This document shows positions 8,325 through 16,497 of a stretch of DNA of 64,000 nt, piece by piece. Both the position numbers and the translations under genes were made by a program. Source of the stretch: Micromonospora olivasterospora (lineage in GTDB: Bacteria; Actinomycetota; Actinomycetes; Mycobacteriales; Micromonosporaceae). Each line of letters opens with the position of its first letter. The first letter of the stretch is position 1. The notes under the pieces are model-generated. The model worked only from the letters and a program-made list of their open reading frames with translations, was not told the origin of the DNA and searched no databases. The stretch is from the NCBI RefSeq assembly GCF_007830265.1, contig NZ_VLKE01000001.1, positions 496,001 through 560,000 of the forward strand. The letters run 5' to 3'.

Positions 8325-10216
8325 TCACGGGGAGCGGATGGCGTCGAGCGCCAGCAGGGCCACGTGCAGGGACAGGCACGCCTCCACCGAGTCGAGGTCC
8401 ACGTCGAGGACGCGGGCGATGCGGGCCAGCCGCTCGTAGAAGGCGGGCCGGGACAGGTGCGCCGCGGCGGCCCCCGCCGACTTGTTCCGGCCCTGGTCCA
8501 GGTACGCCCGCAGCGTGCCGAGCAGCTGCTCGCGCGGGTGCCGGGCGTCGTACGCCAGCAGCGCGCCCAGCTCCCGCTCGACGAACGTCTGCAGGCGCGG
8601 CTCCTCCCGCAGCAGGTGCAGCAGTCCGGCCAGCCCGACGTGCGGCAGCCGGAAGATCGGCAGGTCCCGCCGGTCCCGCCGGGCCGCGTCGGCGATCTGC
8701 CGCGCCTCGACGAGTGAGCGGCGTGCCTCGCGCAGGCTGCCCACCCCGACCCGGCGGCGACGATCAGCCCGCAGCCGCCGGCCCGCGGCGCGCCGCCCGG
8801 GCGGTCGGCCCCGCCGCCCGCACCGACGCCCGCCAGGCGGGCCGGGGCGGCCTCCGGTGCCCGGCTCGGCCCGGCCTCCAGCCGGGCGCGGCGCAGCGCG
8901 GCGGCGAACGCGGTCAGGGCCCGCTCCTCGGCCGCCGCGTCGGGCAGGGCGAGCAGGACGCCGACGGCCTGGTCGTCGACGGCGCTGCTCAGCCCGGTCA
9001 GCTTCGCCTCGCGCAGGGCCTGCCCGACCGCCTCGGAGAGGTCCCGCAGCCGGGCGGGCCCGGCCTCCGGGTCGGCCGGGCCGGGCTCGCCCGCGCCGCC
9101 GTTCTCCCCGGCCGGCTCCTCGCCCCGGTGCCGCACCACCACGCCGACCAGGTGCCGCCGTTCCAGCACCACGCCGAGCGCGCGCGCCCGCAGGGCCACC
9201 TCGTCCACCGGCCGGGAGTGATCCAGCAGGGCGGTGAGCAGGGTCCGGTGGATCTGCCGCTCCAGCCCCTCGGCGTCCCGGCGGATCAGCCGGCCCAGCG
9301 CGAGGGTGGAGGCGGCCCGCTCGACGAGGATCGTCAGCCGGGTCGGCGGGGCGGCGGGGCGGGTCACCACCTCGGCGGGGCCCGGCGCGGCGTCGTCTTC
9401 GGGGCCCGGCGCCGCGTCCTCGTCGGGGCCTGGCGCCGCGTCCTCGTCGGGGCCTGGCGACAGCCGCCCGCAGGTGGTCAGCTCGCCGCCGGCCGGCCAG
9501 CGCAGCAGCAGCCGTCCCCAGTCCTGCCCGCGGGCCCCCACGGTCGTCACCAGCCACCCGCTGTCCGGGTCGTACGCGGTCCGCCCGGCCGGGCTGATCC
9601 GCCGCGAGTGCTGCTCCCAGCCGTCCAGCAGCAGCTCGGCGTTCTCCCCCGCCGGGTCATACGCGAGGACCTGCCGGGACAGGTTCTCCAGCACCACGGG
9701 GCAGCCGGCCAGCTCGGCGGCCTGCGAGACCACCTCGGCCGGCCCGGCGCCCTCGACCGACAGCTCGGTGAAGCGCTGGTGGATCTCCTCGGTCGCCCGC
9801 AGCTCGGTGAGTTGGGCGTCCACGATCAGCGCGTGCACGGCCTCCGTGATCGGGACGAACGGGGTGGCCCGCCGCAGCTCGACGAGGGGCAGCCCGCGCC
9901 GCTCGGCGGCGGCCATCACCCGCGGCACCGCGCTGACGTACCGGCGGCCCAGCTCCACGACCAGGCCGGAGACCCCGACGTCGGCCAGCGCGCCGATGAA
10001 CTCGCGCAGCCCCGCGTCGTCGGCCGGCAGCCCGATGCCGGTGGTCAGCACCAGCTCGCCCCCGCGCAGCAGGGTGGCGATGTCCGGCACCTCGGCGACG
10101 TGCACCCAGCGCACCGGCCGGTCCAGGCCGGTCTCTCCCGCGACGAGGCGGGGCGCGCCGTGCCGCACCGGGTCGAGCGCGAGCACCTCACGGACGGTAG
10201 GGAACACGGGCGACAC
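8325..10216 (-). pseudogene. PucR-family transcriptional regulator, frameshifted near 8750
   Basis: The N-terminal part (from the GTG at 10216) is the PucR domain: FPTVREVL, VHVAEVPDIATLLRGGELVLTT and VVELGRRY. A GGDEF-like middle follows, and a C-terminal PucR-type helix-turn-helix (about 8330-8740) that includes HLSRPAFYERLARI. The two halves are in different frames. Before 8755 the frame reads GCGLIVAAGSG; after it the expected continuation VGSLREARRSLVEA is in the -1 frame. One missing G in the run near 8750 explains this. Family members regulate purine, amino-acid or redox catabolic genes, usually as activators. Either the gene is broken or the base is an assembly error. The middle contains a 24-bp tandem repeat (9377-9459). 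Confidence 0.75.
9377..9459. repeat. 24-bp tandem repeat inside the PucR-type gene
   Basis: Three full 24-bp units (9377-9400, 9401-9424, 9425-9448) plus an 11-bp partial copy encode repeats of the octapeptide APGPDEDA. The unit is a multiple of three, so the frame is kept. It forms an acidic Pro/Gly linker between domains and is a likely slippage hotspot. Confidence 0.85.
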
Positions 10217-10343
10217 GCTACCGTCGGTGATGTCGATCCCGCATCGCCACTCGGCGTGCCCGGAAGGTCGCGCCCAGGTTCGTGGCCAACTCCATACCGC
10301 CGCATCCCCGGGAACGCCCCGGGTCACGCCCGAAGGCGGGGGG

Positions 10344-11162
10344 TCAGGAGGCTGTGGCGGGTTTTCTGGTGGGGTCGACCGAGGTGGCGCCGTGACTGGG
10401 GCGGCGGGTCAGGACCTGGGGGCCGGAAGCCGTGACGGCGACTGTGTGTTCGGAGTGGGCGGTGCGGGAGCCGTCGGCGGAGCGGATCGTCCAGCCGTCG
10501 TTGTCGAACCTGATTTTGTCGGTGGAGCGGCAGAACCAGGGCTCGATGGCGATGGTGAGGCCGGGGTGGAGTCTCATGCCGCGGCGGGCGCGGCCGTTGT
10601 TGGAGACGTGTGGGGCCTCGTGCATGGTGCGGCCGATGCCGTGGCCGCCGAACTCGGCGTTGACGCCGTAGCCGTAGGAGTGGGCGACCTCGCCGATCGC
10701 GGCGGAGATGTCGCCGAGGCGGCCGCCGGGCTGGGCGGCGGCGATGCCGGCCTCCAGCGCGACCTCGGTGGCCTCGATCAGCTTCAGGTCGGCCGGGTCG
10801 GGGGTGCCGACGACGACGGAGAGCGCCGAGTCGGCGACCCAGCCGTCGATGCCGACCGCCATGTCGATGCTGAGCAGGTCACCGTCCCGCAACACATAGT
10901 CGTGCGGCAGGCCGTGCAGCACCGCGTCGTTGACCGACAGGCACAGCACGTTGCGGAACGGGCCGCGGCCGAACGAGGGGGCGTAGTCCCAGTAGCAGGA
11001 TTCGGCGCCGCGTTCCCTGATCCGGCGGCGGGCGTGGTGTTCGAGGTCCATCAGGTTGACGCCGACCGCGGCGACACCGCTCAGCTCGGCGAGCAGCTCG
11101 CCGACGAACTGTCCGGCCACCGCCATCCGGCCGATCTCCTCGGCGGACTTGAGCTCGATCAC
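10344..11162 (-). CDS. map: Type I methionine aminopeptidase
   Basis: A 272-residue cytosolic enzyme that removes the initiator Met from new proteins. The family metal ligands are visible in order: the Asp pair in LLSIDMAVGIDGWVADSA, His in GHGIGRTMHE, then Glu in IAIEPWF and Glu in SEHTVAVT. Length and architecture match the short cytosolic type I form. The ATG start at 11162 is about 25 bp from an inverted repeat (11181-11200) shared with the divergent XRE gene. Actinobacteria usually have several map copies; this one is outside a ribosomal-protein cluster, so it is probably an accessory copy. The last 20 residues are a basic extension. Confidence 0.93.
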   Translation of the reverse strand: MIELKSAEEIGRMAVAGQFVGELLAELSGVAAVGVNLMDLEHHARRRIRERGAESCYWDYAPSFGRGPFRNVLCLSVNDAVLHGLPHDYVLRDGDLLSIDMAVGIDGWVADSALSVVVGTPDPADLKLIEATEVALEAGIAAAQPGGRLGDISAAIGEVAHSYGYGVNAEFGGHGIGRTMHEAPHVSNNGRARRGMRLHPGLTIAIEPWFCRSTDKIRFDNDGWTIRSADGSRTAHSEHTVAVTASGPQVLTRRPSHGATSVDPTRKPATAS

Positions 11163-11180
11163 GACAGCCTCCCTCTCCCT

Positions 11181-11200
11181 GTGCGGTATTTTTATACCAC
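11181..11200. promoter_or_regulatory. Shared operator/promoter between map and the XRE gene
   Basis: An inverted repeat with arms GGTAT and ATACC around TTTT, flanked by near-matching GTG and CAC, sits between the two divergent starts. The AT-rich core can provide -10 elements in both directions. A binding site for the adjacent small XRE protein, with autoregulation and control of map, is a reasonable guess from position and symmetry only. Confidence 0.5.
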
Positions 11201-11238
11201 GTCAGGTCGGAGCCCCTCCCGGGGGATATCCTGCTCGC

Positions 11239-11505
11239 ATGGTTCGCCAACCACTGACCGCCGAACAGATCGCAGCGGGCCAGCGCCTCGGAGCCGCCCT
11301 CCGGGCCGCGCGGGCCGGCCGCAGCCTCGTCGAGGTGGCCCTTGCAGCCGGCATCTCCCCCGAGACGCTGCGCAAGATCGAGGCGGGCCGTCTTCCCGCA
11401 CCGGCGTTCGGCACCGTGGTCGGCCTCAGCCAGGCCCTCGACGTCCCCCTCAGCGACCTGGCCGACGTCTGGCTGGCCGACATGCCCATCCGCCAGGCGT
11501 CCTAG
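11239..11505 (+). CDS. Small XRE-family helix-turn-helix regulator
   Basis: An 88-residue protein that is almost entirely one XRE/Cro DNA-binding domain: a helical lead-in, then the HTH with SLVEVALAAGISPETLRKIE around residues 38-57, and a final helix LSQALDVPLSDLADVW. There is no effector or oligomerisation domain, so it probably acts as a dimer. The ATG at 11239 is the first good start after the inverted repeat at 11181-11200. Its TAG stop lies in the CTAG at which the neighbouring TnpB element ends (11502-11505), so the element abuts this gene without truncating it. Likely role: local repressor of itself and of map. Confidence 0.8.
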   Translation: MVRQPLTAEQIAAGQRLGAALRAARAGRSLVEVALAAGISPETLRKIEAGRLPAPAFGTVVGLSQALDVPLSDLADVWLADMPIRQAS

Positions 11506-13004
11506 TGCTGTGTCCACTGACGTTCACCGGGTCTCCGGCGGGGTGTTGTGGATCCTCGCTTGTTGGGCGAGCGACTCCCCACTGGTCGGTGGGGCGGGCC
11601 ACAGCGGGCCATCTTGACCCGCACGCCGCCGGGTGGGCGGCGGGGGTCACGTCGGGACCGGCCAGCGCCGGGGAGGTGCCGGCCGGCTCGACGGTGCGTG
11701 ACCATCCCGGGCAGCACGATGGCTGTGGGGGTGGTGCGTCCGCCGCCCGGGATACGGGTGGCGATGCTGGCCGCTGCGACGAGGTCGCGGTGGCCGGTGA
11801 ACTGGCAGTGCGGGCAGGTCAGGGTCCGCCCACGCGGCTTCGGTATCCGCTGGCGGCAGGTGGGGCAGGTCGAGGACGTGCCGCGTTCGTCGACCAGGTG
11901 GACGGTGATGCCGGCGAGGGTGGCCTTGTCGGTCAGGATCTGCAACAGTCGGCCGATCTGCCACTGCCGTAGCCGCAGGTTGTGCCGCCGCCCGGCCGGC
12001 AGGTCCAGCACACCGCGGGGGTCACCGACGTGCAGCACCCCGACCCGCTGCTCGACAGCCCACCCGACGACGGCGCGGGCGGCCTCGTGCTGGGCCTGGC
12101 GCACCCGCCGCCGGTGCCGGCCCTCCACCGCCCGGGCGCGGGCCCGGTATCGGCGCCACCGCCGTGACCCCCGCTGACCGGGTTTCGGTGCCCGGCGGGC
12201 GACGGCACGGTGGCGGGCTTTGGTGTCGGCCAGGTGCATGCGATGCTCGGCGCGGATCGCCCGCCCGGACACCAGCAGCGCCTGCCCGCCAGGGCCAGCG
12301 ACGGCGTACGGGTGGATGATGCCGATGTCCACGCCCGCGACCCTGGCAGGGTCCGGCCCCTCACCGGGCGGGTACACCGCGACCGGGACCTCGGCGGTGA
12401 CGTCGAGGAACAACCGGCCGCCCTCGCACAGCAGGGTGATCGAGCGGACCTGCTCCACCGGATACGGCACCTGACGCGCCAGCCGCACCCACAACGCGGT
12501 GGTGCCTCTCGCGGTGGGGATACGCACGCGGTGGCCGTCGAGGGTGAACGTGCCGTGGTACCAGCGCACCGGCACCAACCCCCGCCGCCGCCTCGGAAAC
12601 CGCGCCGACGCGTCACCGGCCTTGCGTTGTTTCGCCGCCGCGAACCACGCATCCGAAAACCGCCGCAACACCGACCGCGCACCCGTCGAGTCCAACTCCG
12701 CGAAAGTCCCCGCACCCGAGGCCGACAATTCCCGACACAACTCCTGATAGCCCGCCAGCGGGGCGTCGTGGCGGTGCCGCCGCCACGCGTTGACCTCCAG
12801 CACGCACGCCCATACGTCACCGGCCGACCGCAGCAGGCCGAAACACCGCCGCCGCTGCCCCGCCGTCACCCGCAACGCGACACGAGCGGTGCGATGCACC
12901 ACCCGCGGCGCATCCGGATCCCGACGACGAGGCACGAACCGAAGCCAACACCACCAGTACGACAATTTCCACCGCCGACGAACCCGGCAAACGTTTGTGG
13001 ACAC
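11502..13004 (-). CDS. tnpB: TnpB-like RNA-guided nuclease (transposon accessory protein)
   Basis: A 500-residue TnpB/OrfB protein. The N-terminal domain includes FGLLRSAGDVWA. The RuvC-like nuclease is complete by motif: Asp in GVDIGIIHP (about residue 226), Glu in VDERGTSSTCP (about 370), a zinc finger with CPTC and CPHC, and Asp in GHRDLVAAASIA (about 403). In the family, TnpB is guided by an RNA from the element's own end and cuts empty donor sites. The reading frame starts in one terminal repeat (GTG at 13004) and stops with the TAG of the opposite CTAG, so it spans the whole element. A later start near 12900 is possible. The basic 90-residue tail may overlap guide-RNA sequence. Confidence 0.85.
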   Translation of the reverse strand: MSTNVCRVRRRWKLSYWWCWLRFVPRRRDPDAPRVVHRTARVALRVTAGQRRRCFGLLRSAGDVWACVLEVNAWRRHRHDAPLAGYQELCRELSASGAGTFAELDSTGARSVLRRFSDAWFAAAKQRKAGDASARFPRRRRGLVPVRWYHGTFTLDGHRVRIPTARGTTALWVRLARQVPYPVEQVRSITLLCEGGRLFLDVTAEVPVAVYPPGEGPDPARVAGVDIGIIHPYAVAGPGGQALLVSGRAIRAEHRMHLADTKARHRAVARRAPKPGQRGSRRWRRYRARARAVEGRHRRRVRQAQHEAARAVVGWAVEQRVGVLHVGDPRGVLDLPAGRRHNLRLRQWQIGRLLQILTDKATLAGITVHLVDERGTSSTCPTCRQRIPKPRGRTLTCPHCQFTGHRDLVAAASIATRIPGGGRTTPTAIVLPGMVTHRRAGRHLPGAGRSRRDPRRPPGGVRVKMARCGPPHRPVGSRSPNKRGSTTPRRRPGERQWTQH

Positions 13005-13012
13005 CGCACTAG
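11502..13012 (-). mobile_element. TnpB-only element with inverted ends and CTAG borders
   Basis: The element is bounded by 16-bp near-perfect inverted repeats: CTAGTGCTGTGTCCAC at 11502-11517 and GTGGACACCGCACTAG at 12997-13012 (one mismatch). Each outer end is CTAG, either part of the repeat or a 4-bp target duplication. It carries only a tnpB-type gene and no transposase of the TnpA type. IS200/IS605 and IS607 members normally lack terminal inverted repeats, so mobility may come from a helper in trans. The insertion point is the stop codon of the XRE gene. Confidence 0.75.
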
Positions 13013-13105
13013 CGACCAGCCGCCGGGGGTGGGCGAGCCGACGTTCGACGGGCGATCACCGGCGACACCCCACCGGTGATCGCCCCGAACCGGCGGCTCA
13101 CCTCG

Positions 13106-13915
13106 CTACAACGGGTCGTCGCGGCCCAGTTCCCAGAACGCCACCGCCGCGGCGGCGGCGACGTTCAACGAATCCACTCCGCGCCGCATCGGGATGACCG
13201 TCCGAACGTCGCTGGCTGCCTGGGCAGCCACGGTGAGGCCGGGGCCCTCGGCGCCCAACAGCAGCGCCGCCCGCTCGCGCTGGGCGGGGGTGAGCCGCTG
13301 GATCGGTACGGCGTCCGGAGCCGGCGTCATGGCGAGCACGGTGAAACCTGCCTCCCGGACCTGGTCCAGGCCCGCCGGCCACCGCTCGAACTTGGCGTAC
13401 GGGACCGCGAAGACCTCCCCCATGCTGACCCGGACGCTCCGCCGGTACAGGGGATCGGCGCAGGTGGGTGAGAGCAGAACGGCGTCTATGCCGAGCGCCG
13501 CCGCCCCCCGGTAGATCGCGCCGAGGTTGGTGTGGTTGTTGACGTCCTCCAGGATGACCACGCGCCGGGCGGCGGCGAGCACGTCGGCCGGGTCGGGCAG
13601 CGGCTTGCGCCGGAACGAGGCGAGCACTCCCCGGTGCACGTGGAATCCGGTGGCCCGCTGGAGCACGTCCGGGCTGGCCGCGTACACCGGGGTGTCGCCG
13701 GTGTCGAGGTCGGCGAGCTGGTCGACCCGCTTCGCGTCGACGAGGAACGACCGGGCCGGGTATCCGGCCCGCAGCGCCCGGCGCAGCACCAGCTCCCCCT
13801 CGGCGATGAACAGGCCGTGCGGTGGCTCCCACCGGGTGCGCAACTCCACGTCGGTCAGGGCGCGGTAGTCGGCGATCCGGTCGTCGTCGGGGTCGGTGAT
13901 CTCGTGGACGGGCAC
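13106..13915 (-). CDS. SpoU/TrmH-family RNA 2'-O-methyltransferase
   Basis: A 269-residue SPOUT enzyme that methylates ribose 2'-hydroxyls of rRNA or tRNA with S-adenosylmethionine. The N-terminal substrate-binding part contains FIAEGELVLRRAL. The knotted catalytic domain shows the three family motifs: NHTNLGAIYRGAAALG, ALLLGAEGPGL and IPMRRGVDSLNVAAAAAV. The GTG at 13915 is used because the family sequence begins a few residues later (VHEITDPDDDRI). The modified nucleotide cannot be predicted. It lies in the same orientation as the upstream penicillin-binding protein gene with about 90 bp between them, and the TnpB element ends about 90 bp downstream. Confidence 0.88.
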   Translation of the reverse strand: MPVHEITDPDDDRIADYRALTDVELRTRWEPPHGLFIAEGELVLRRALRAGYPARSFLVDAKRVDQLADLDTGDTPVYAASPDVLQRATGFHVHRGVLASFRRKPLPDPADVLAAARRVVILEDVNNHTNLGAIYRGAAALGIDAVLLSPTCADPLYRRSVRVSMGEVFAVPYAKFERWPAGLDQVREAGFTVLAMTPAPDAVPIQRLTPAQRERAALLLGAEGPGLTVAAQAASDVRTVIPMRRGVDSLNVAAAAAVAFWELGRDDPL

Positions 13916-14007
13916 CCGACGATTCTGCCGGACCGCCGCCCGACCACGACTCAGCGGCTCCGCTCGTAGCGCAGCAGCACGGACCGGCCGTCGAAGGCGC
14001 GTGCCGG

Positions 14008-16203
14008 TCAGCCGCGCCGGCCCTGCAGCCAGCGGAGCAGGTCGGGCGCGACGCCACGCCGGTCCGACTGCTGCTGCGGCGGCGCGGTCGGCTCGACCGG
14101 GCGGTGCACCTCGCCGGCCCGTTCCCTGCTGGGCGGGGTGAAGTCGCGCACCGGCTGGCCGGACACCGCCGTGCTGATCACCCGGGCCACGGCGTCGATG
14201 ACGCGGGCCTGCACGGCCGAGCCGACGAAGTCGCCCGGGTCGTCCGGGTTGGCGGCGATGCCGGCGACGGCCACCTGCGGGGTGAAGCCGACGAACGTCT
14301 CGGTGGCGTTCTTCTCCGAGCTGCCGGTCTTGCCGGCCACCGGGCGGCCGACGATCCGGTCCACCGCGGTCGCGGTCCCGCCGTTGCACTGGCCGTACGT
14401 CGTCTGCTGGCCCACCGGGCAGCGTGCCGCGTCGGTCGCCGCCCGGGCCACGTCGGTGTCGAGCACCTTCTTGCAGGACGGCTCGCCGACCGGCACCTTC
14501 TCGCCGTTCGCGGCGGTCACCGAGACCACCGGCAGCGGCGCGCAGTACGTCCCCTCGGCGGCCACCGTCGCGTACGCGTTGGCCAGGTCGAGCGGGGTGG
14601 TGGCGGCGACCCCGAGGGTGAACGATCCCCAGTTGGCCGCGTCGTCGCGGGCGAAGGCGGCGTCGGCGTCGGCCCGGAACCGGATGCCCAGGCGTTGCGC
14701 CATCTCGACCACCCTGTCCTGGCCGACCTGCTCGGCCAGCCAGACGAAGTAGGTGTTCACGGAGCGACCGAAGCCGTCCCACATGGTGCGGTAGCCGTCC
14801 ATCCACTCCGGGTTGGCGTTCGCGGGGCACCACTTACCGCCGCAACTGCCCTCGCCCTCGGCCGGGTACCGGGTGGGCAGCCGGCTGGGCGCGTCGAAGC
14901 CGGTGGCCAACTGCCGGCCGGACTCCAGGGCGGCGAGCATCGTGAACAGCTTGAACGTGGAGCCGGCCTGGTAGCCGTCGACGCTGCCGCCGCCGGAGAT
15001 CAGCGGGTTGACGGTGTTGGGGCGGTTGGCCTGCCCGTCCGGGTTCGCGTCGAGGCTGTAGTGCCGGTTGACGGCCATGGCCAGCACCCGGCCGGTGCCC
15101 GGCTGCACGGCGGCGATCGGCAGGGCGCGCTTGTCGTCGTACCCGTAGACGGCGGTGGCCTGCTTCTGCGCGGTGGCCTGGATCTTCGGGTCCAGCGAGG
15201 TGACCACGGTGTAGCCGCCCCGGCGCAGCGCCTGCTCGCGCTCCTCGGCGGTCGCCCCGAAGGCGGGCTGGGTCAGCCACCACTGGCGCAGGTAGTCGCA
15301 GAAGAAGCCCCAGTCGTCGTGGCCGTCGGCCGTTGCGGTGCAGCCGTTGGGCTGCGAGGTGGGGTGCAGGCCGAGCTTCTCGGCCCGGGCCGCCGCGGCC
15401 TGCTGCGCGGTGATCGCGCCGGTGGCGACCATCGAGTCGAGTACGTACGCGCGCCGGGCCAGCGCCGCGTCGGCGTTCCCGCCGATCGGGCTGTACGCGT
15501 CCGGGGACTGCACGAGCCCGGCGAGCAGGGCCGCCTCGGCGAGGGTCAGGTCCGCCGGGGCCTTGCCGAAGTAACGCTGGCTGGCCGCCGCGATCCCGTA
15601 CGCGCCGGAGCCGAAGTACGCGATGTTGAGGTAGCGGTTGAGGATCTCGTCCTTGCTGAGCCGCTGCTCCAGCGCCGTGGCGTACCGGATCTCCTGGAGC
15701 TTGCGCCCGACGGTCTGCTCGGTGGCGGCCTGCCGCTCCTCGGTGGTGCGGCTCGGGTCGGTCTTGAGCACGTTGCGGACGTACTGCATCGTCAGCGTCG
15801 AGCCGCCCTGCTCGGTGCCGCCGCCGGTGACGTTGGCGACCAGGGCGCGGGCCAGGCCGCGCAGGTCGGCGCCGCCGTGGTCGTAGAACCGCCGGTCCTC
15901 GGCGGCCACGATGGCCTGGCGCATCACCGGGGCGATCTCGGCCAGCGGCACGTCGGTGCGGTTGACGTCGTAGAACGTGGTGATGAGCGTCTTGCCGTCG
16001 CTGGCGTAGAGGTACGACCGCTGCGGGGTCGCCGGGGTGCGCAGCGCCGCGGGCAGCGCCGCGTACGCCCCGATGGCCGACTTCGCGGCCCAGCCCAGCA
16101 GCAGGTTGCCCGGCAGCGCGGCGACCGCGAGGACGAGGCCGGCGAGCAGTCCGGCGAGCAGCACGGTGAACAGCCGCGACAGCGGCGACCGGGGAGGCGG
16201 CAT
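14008..16203 (-). CDS. Class A penicillin-binding protein (glycosyltransferase/transpeptidase)
   Basis: A 731-residue bitopic membrane enzyme that polymerises and crosslinks peptidoglycan outside the membrane. The ATG at 16203 is preferred because a short cytoplasmic stretch and one membrane helix (about residues 10-35) follow directly; the frame stays open 45 codons further upstream. The GT51 domain has the catalytic EDRRFYDHGG near residue 100 and GGSTLTMQYVRN. The transpeptidase domain has GSTFK (active Ser, about 412), SVN near 470 and KTGSS near 625. A Pro/Gln-rich tail of about 50 residues ends the protein. It is complete, of normal length and probably essential or redundant with paralogs. 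Confidence 0.93.
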   Translation of the reverse strand: MPPPRSPLSRLFTVLLAGLLAGLVLAVAALPGNLLLGWAAKSAIGAYAALPAALRTPATPQRSYLYASDGKTLITTFYDVNRTDVPLAEIAPVMRQAIVAAEDRRFYDHGGADLRGLARALVANVTGGGTEQGGSTLTMQYVRNVLKTDPSRTTEERQAATEQTVGRKLQEIRYATALEQRLSKDEILNRYLNIAYFGSGAYGIAAASQRYFGKAPADLTLAEAALLAGLVQSPDAYSPIGGNADAALARRAYVLDSMVATGAITAQQAAAARAEKLGLHPTSQPNGCTATADGHDDWGFFCDYLRQWWLTQPAFGATAEEREQALRRGGYTVVTSLDPKIQATAQKQATAVYGYDDKRALPIAAVQPGTGRVLAMAVNRHYSLDANPDGQANRPNTVNPLISGGGSVDGYQAGSTFKLFTMLAALESGRQLATGFDAPSRLPTRYPAEGEGSCGGKWCPANANPEWMDGYRTMWDGFGRSVNTYFVWLAEQVGQDRVVEMAQRLGIRFRADADAAFARDDAANWGSFTLGVAATTPLDLANAYATVAAEGTYCAPLPVVSVTAANGEKVPVGEPSCKKVLDTDVARAATDAARCPVGQQTTYGQCNGGTATAVDRIVGRPVAGKTGSSEKNATETFVGFTPQVAVAGIAANPDDPGDFVGSAVQARVIDAVARVISTAVSGQPVRDFTPPSRERAGEVHRPVEPTAPPQQQSDRRGVAPDLLRWLQGRRG

Positions 16204-16365
16204 GGCCCCAAGGATTGCCACGAAAGCCGCGATCCGACCAGCCCGGCGGGCGATTGTCAGCCAATTCACCGCGGCCTGCCAGCATTCTCTCTGCCGAACC
16301 CGCCCACCCCGCCCCCAACGGGACGCTCCCTCTGCCATCCCCCGGGGTACGCCGCGTCGCGTGCG

Positions 16366-16447
16366 CCAAGATCCGCGCAGTTTCCCGGAAACTGTGGCCT
16401 GCCGACGCGCCGAAGCAACACTTCCCGCGAACTTGTCCGGATCTTGG
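16366..16447. repeat. Palindromic intergenic element
   Basis: Outer arms CCAAGATCCG (16366-16375) and CGGATCTTGG (16438-16447) pair perfectly. Inside them is a second palindrome, CAGTTTCC-C-GGAAACTG (16378-16394). The inner part with its GTGGCCT flank recurs at 52676-52698 in this window, so it belongs to a dispersed repeat family. It lies between a penicillin-binding protein gene and an unknown membrane protein gene. Confidence 0.65.
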
Positions 16448-16470
16448 GAGCGCCCGACGGGGCGCGGAGC

Positions 16471-16497
16471 GGGTGGGGTGGGGTGGGGTGGGGTGGG
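16471..16497 (+). repeat. G-run repeat with quadruplex potential
   Basis: Six G-tracts of three or four G separated by single T residues form a perfect G-quadruplex motif on the + strand. The run directly abuts the stop codon of the minus-strand gene at 16498-17313, where it would be C-rich in the mRNA. It may slow polymerase or help 3'-end formation. Confidence 0.7.

Noticed and set aside
11502..13004. Cas12-type CRISPR effector
   Set aside because: Size (500 residues) and domain order are those of TnpB, and there is no CRISPR array or adaptation gene.
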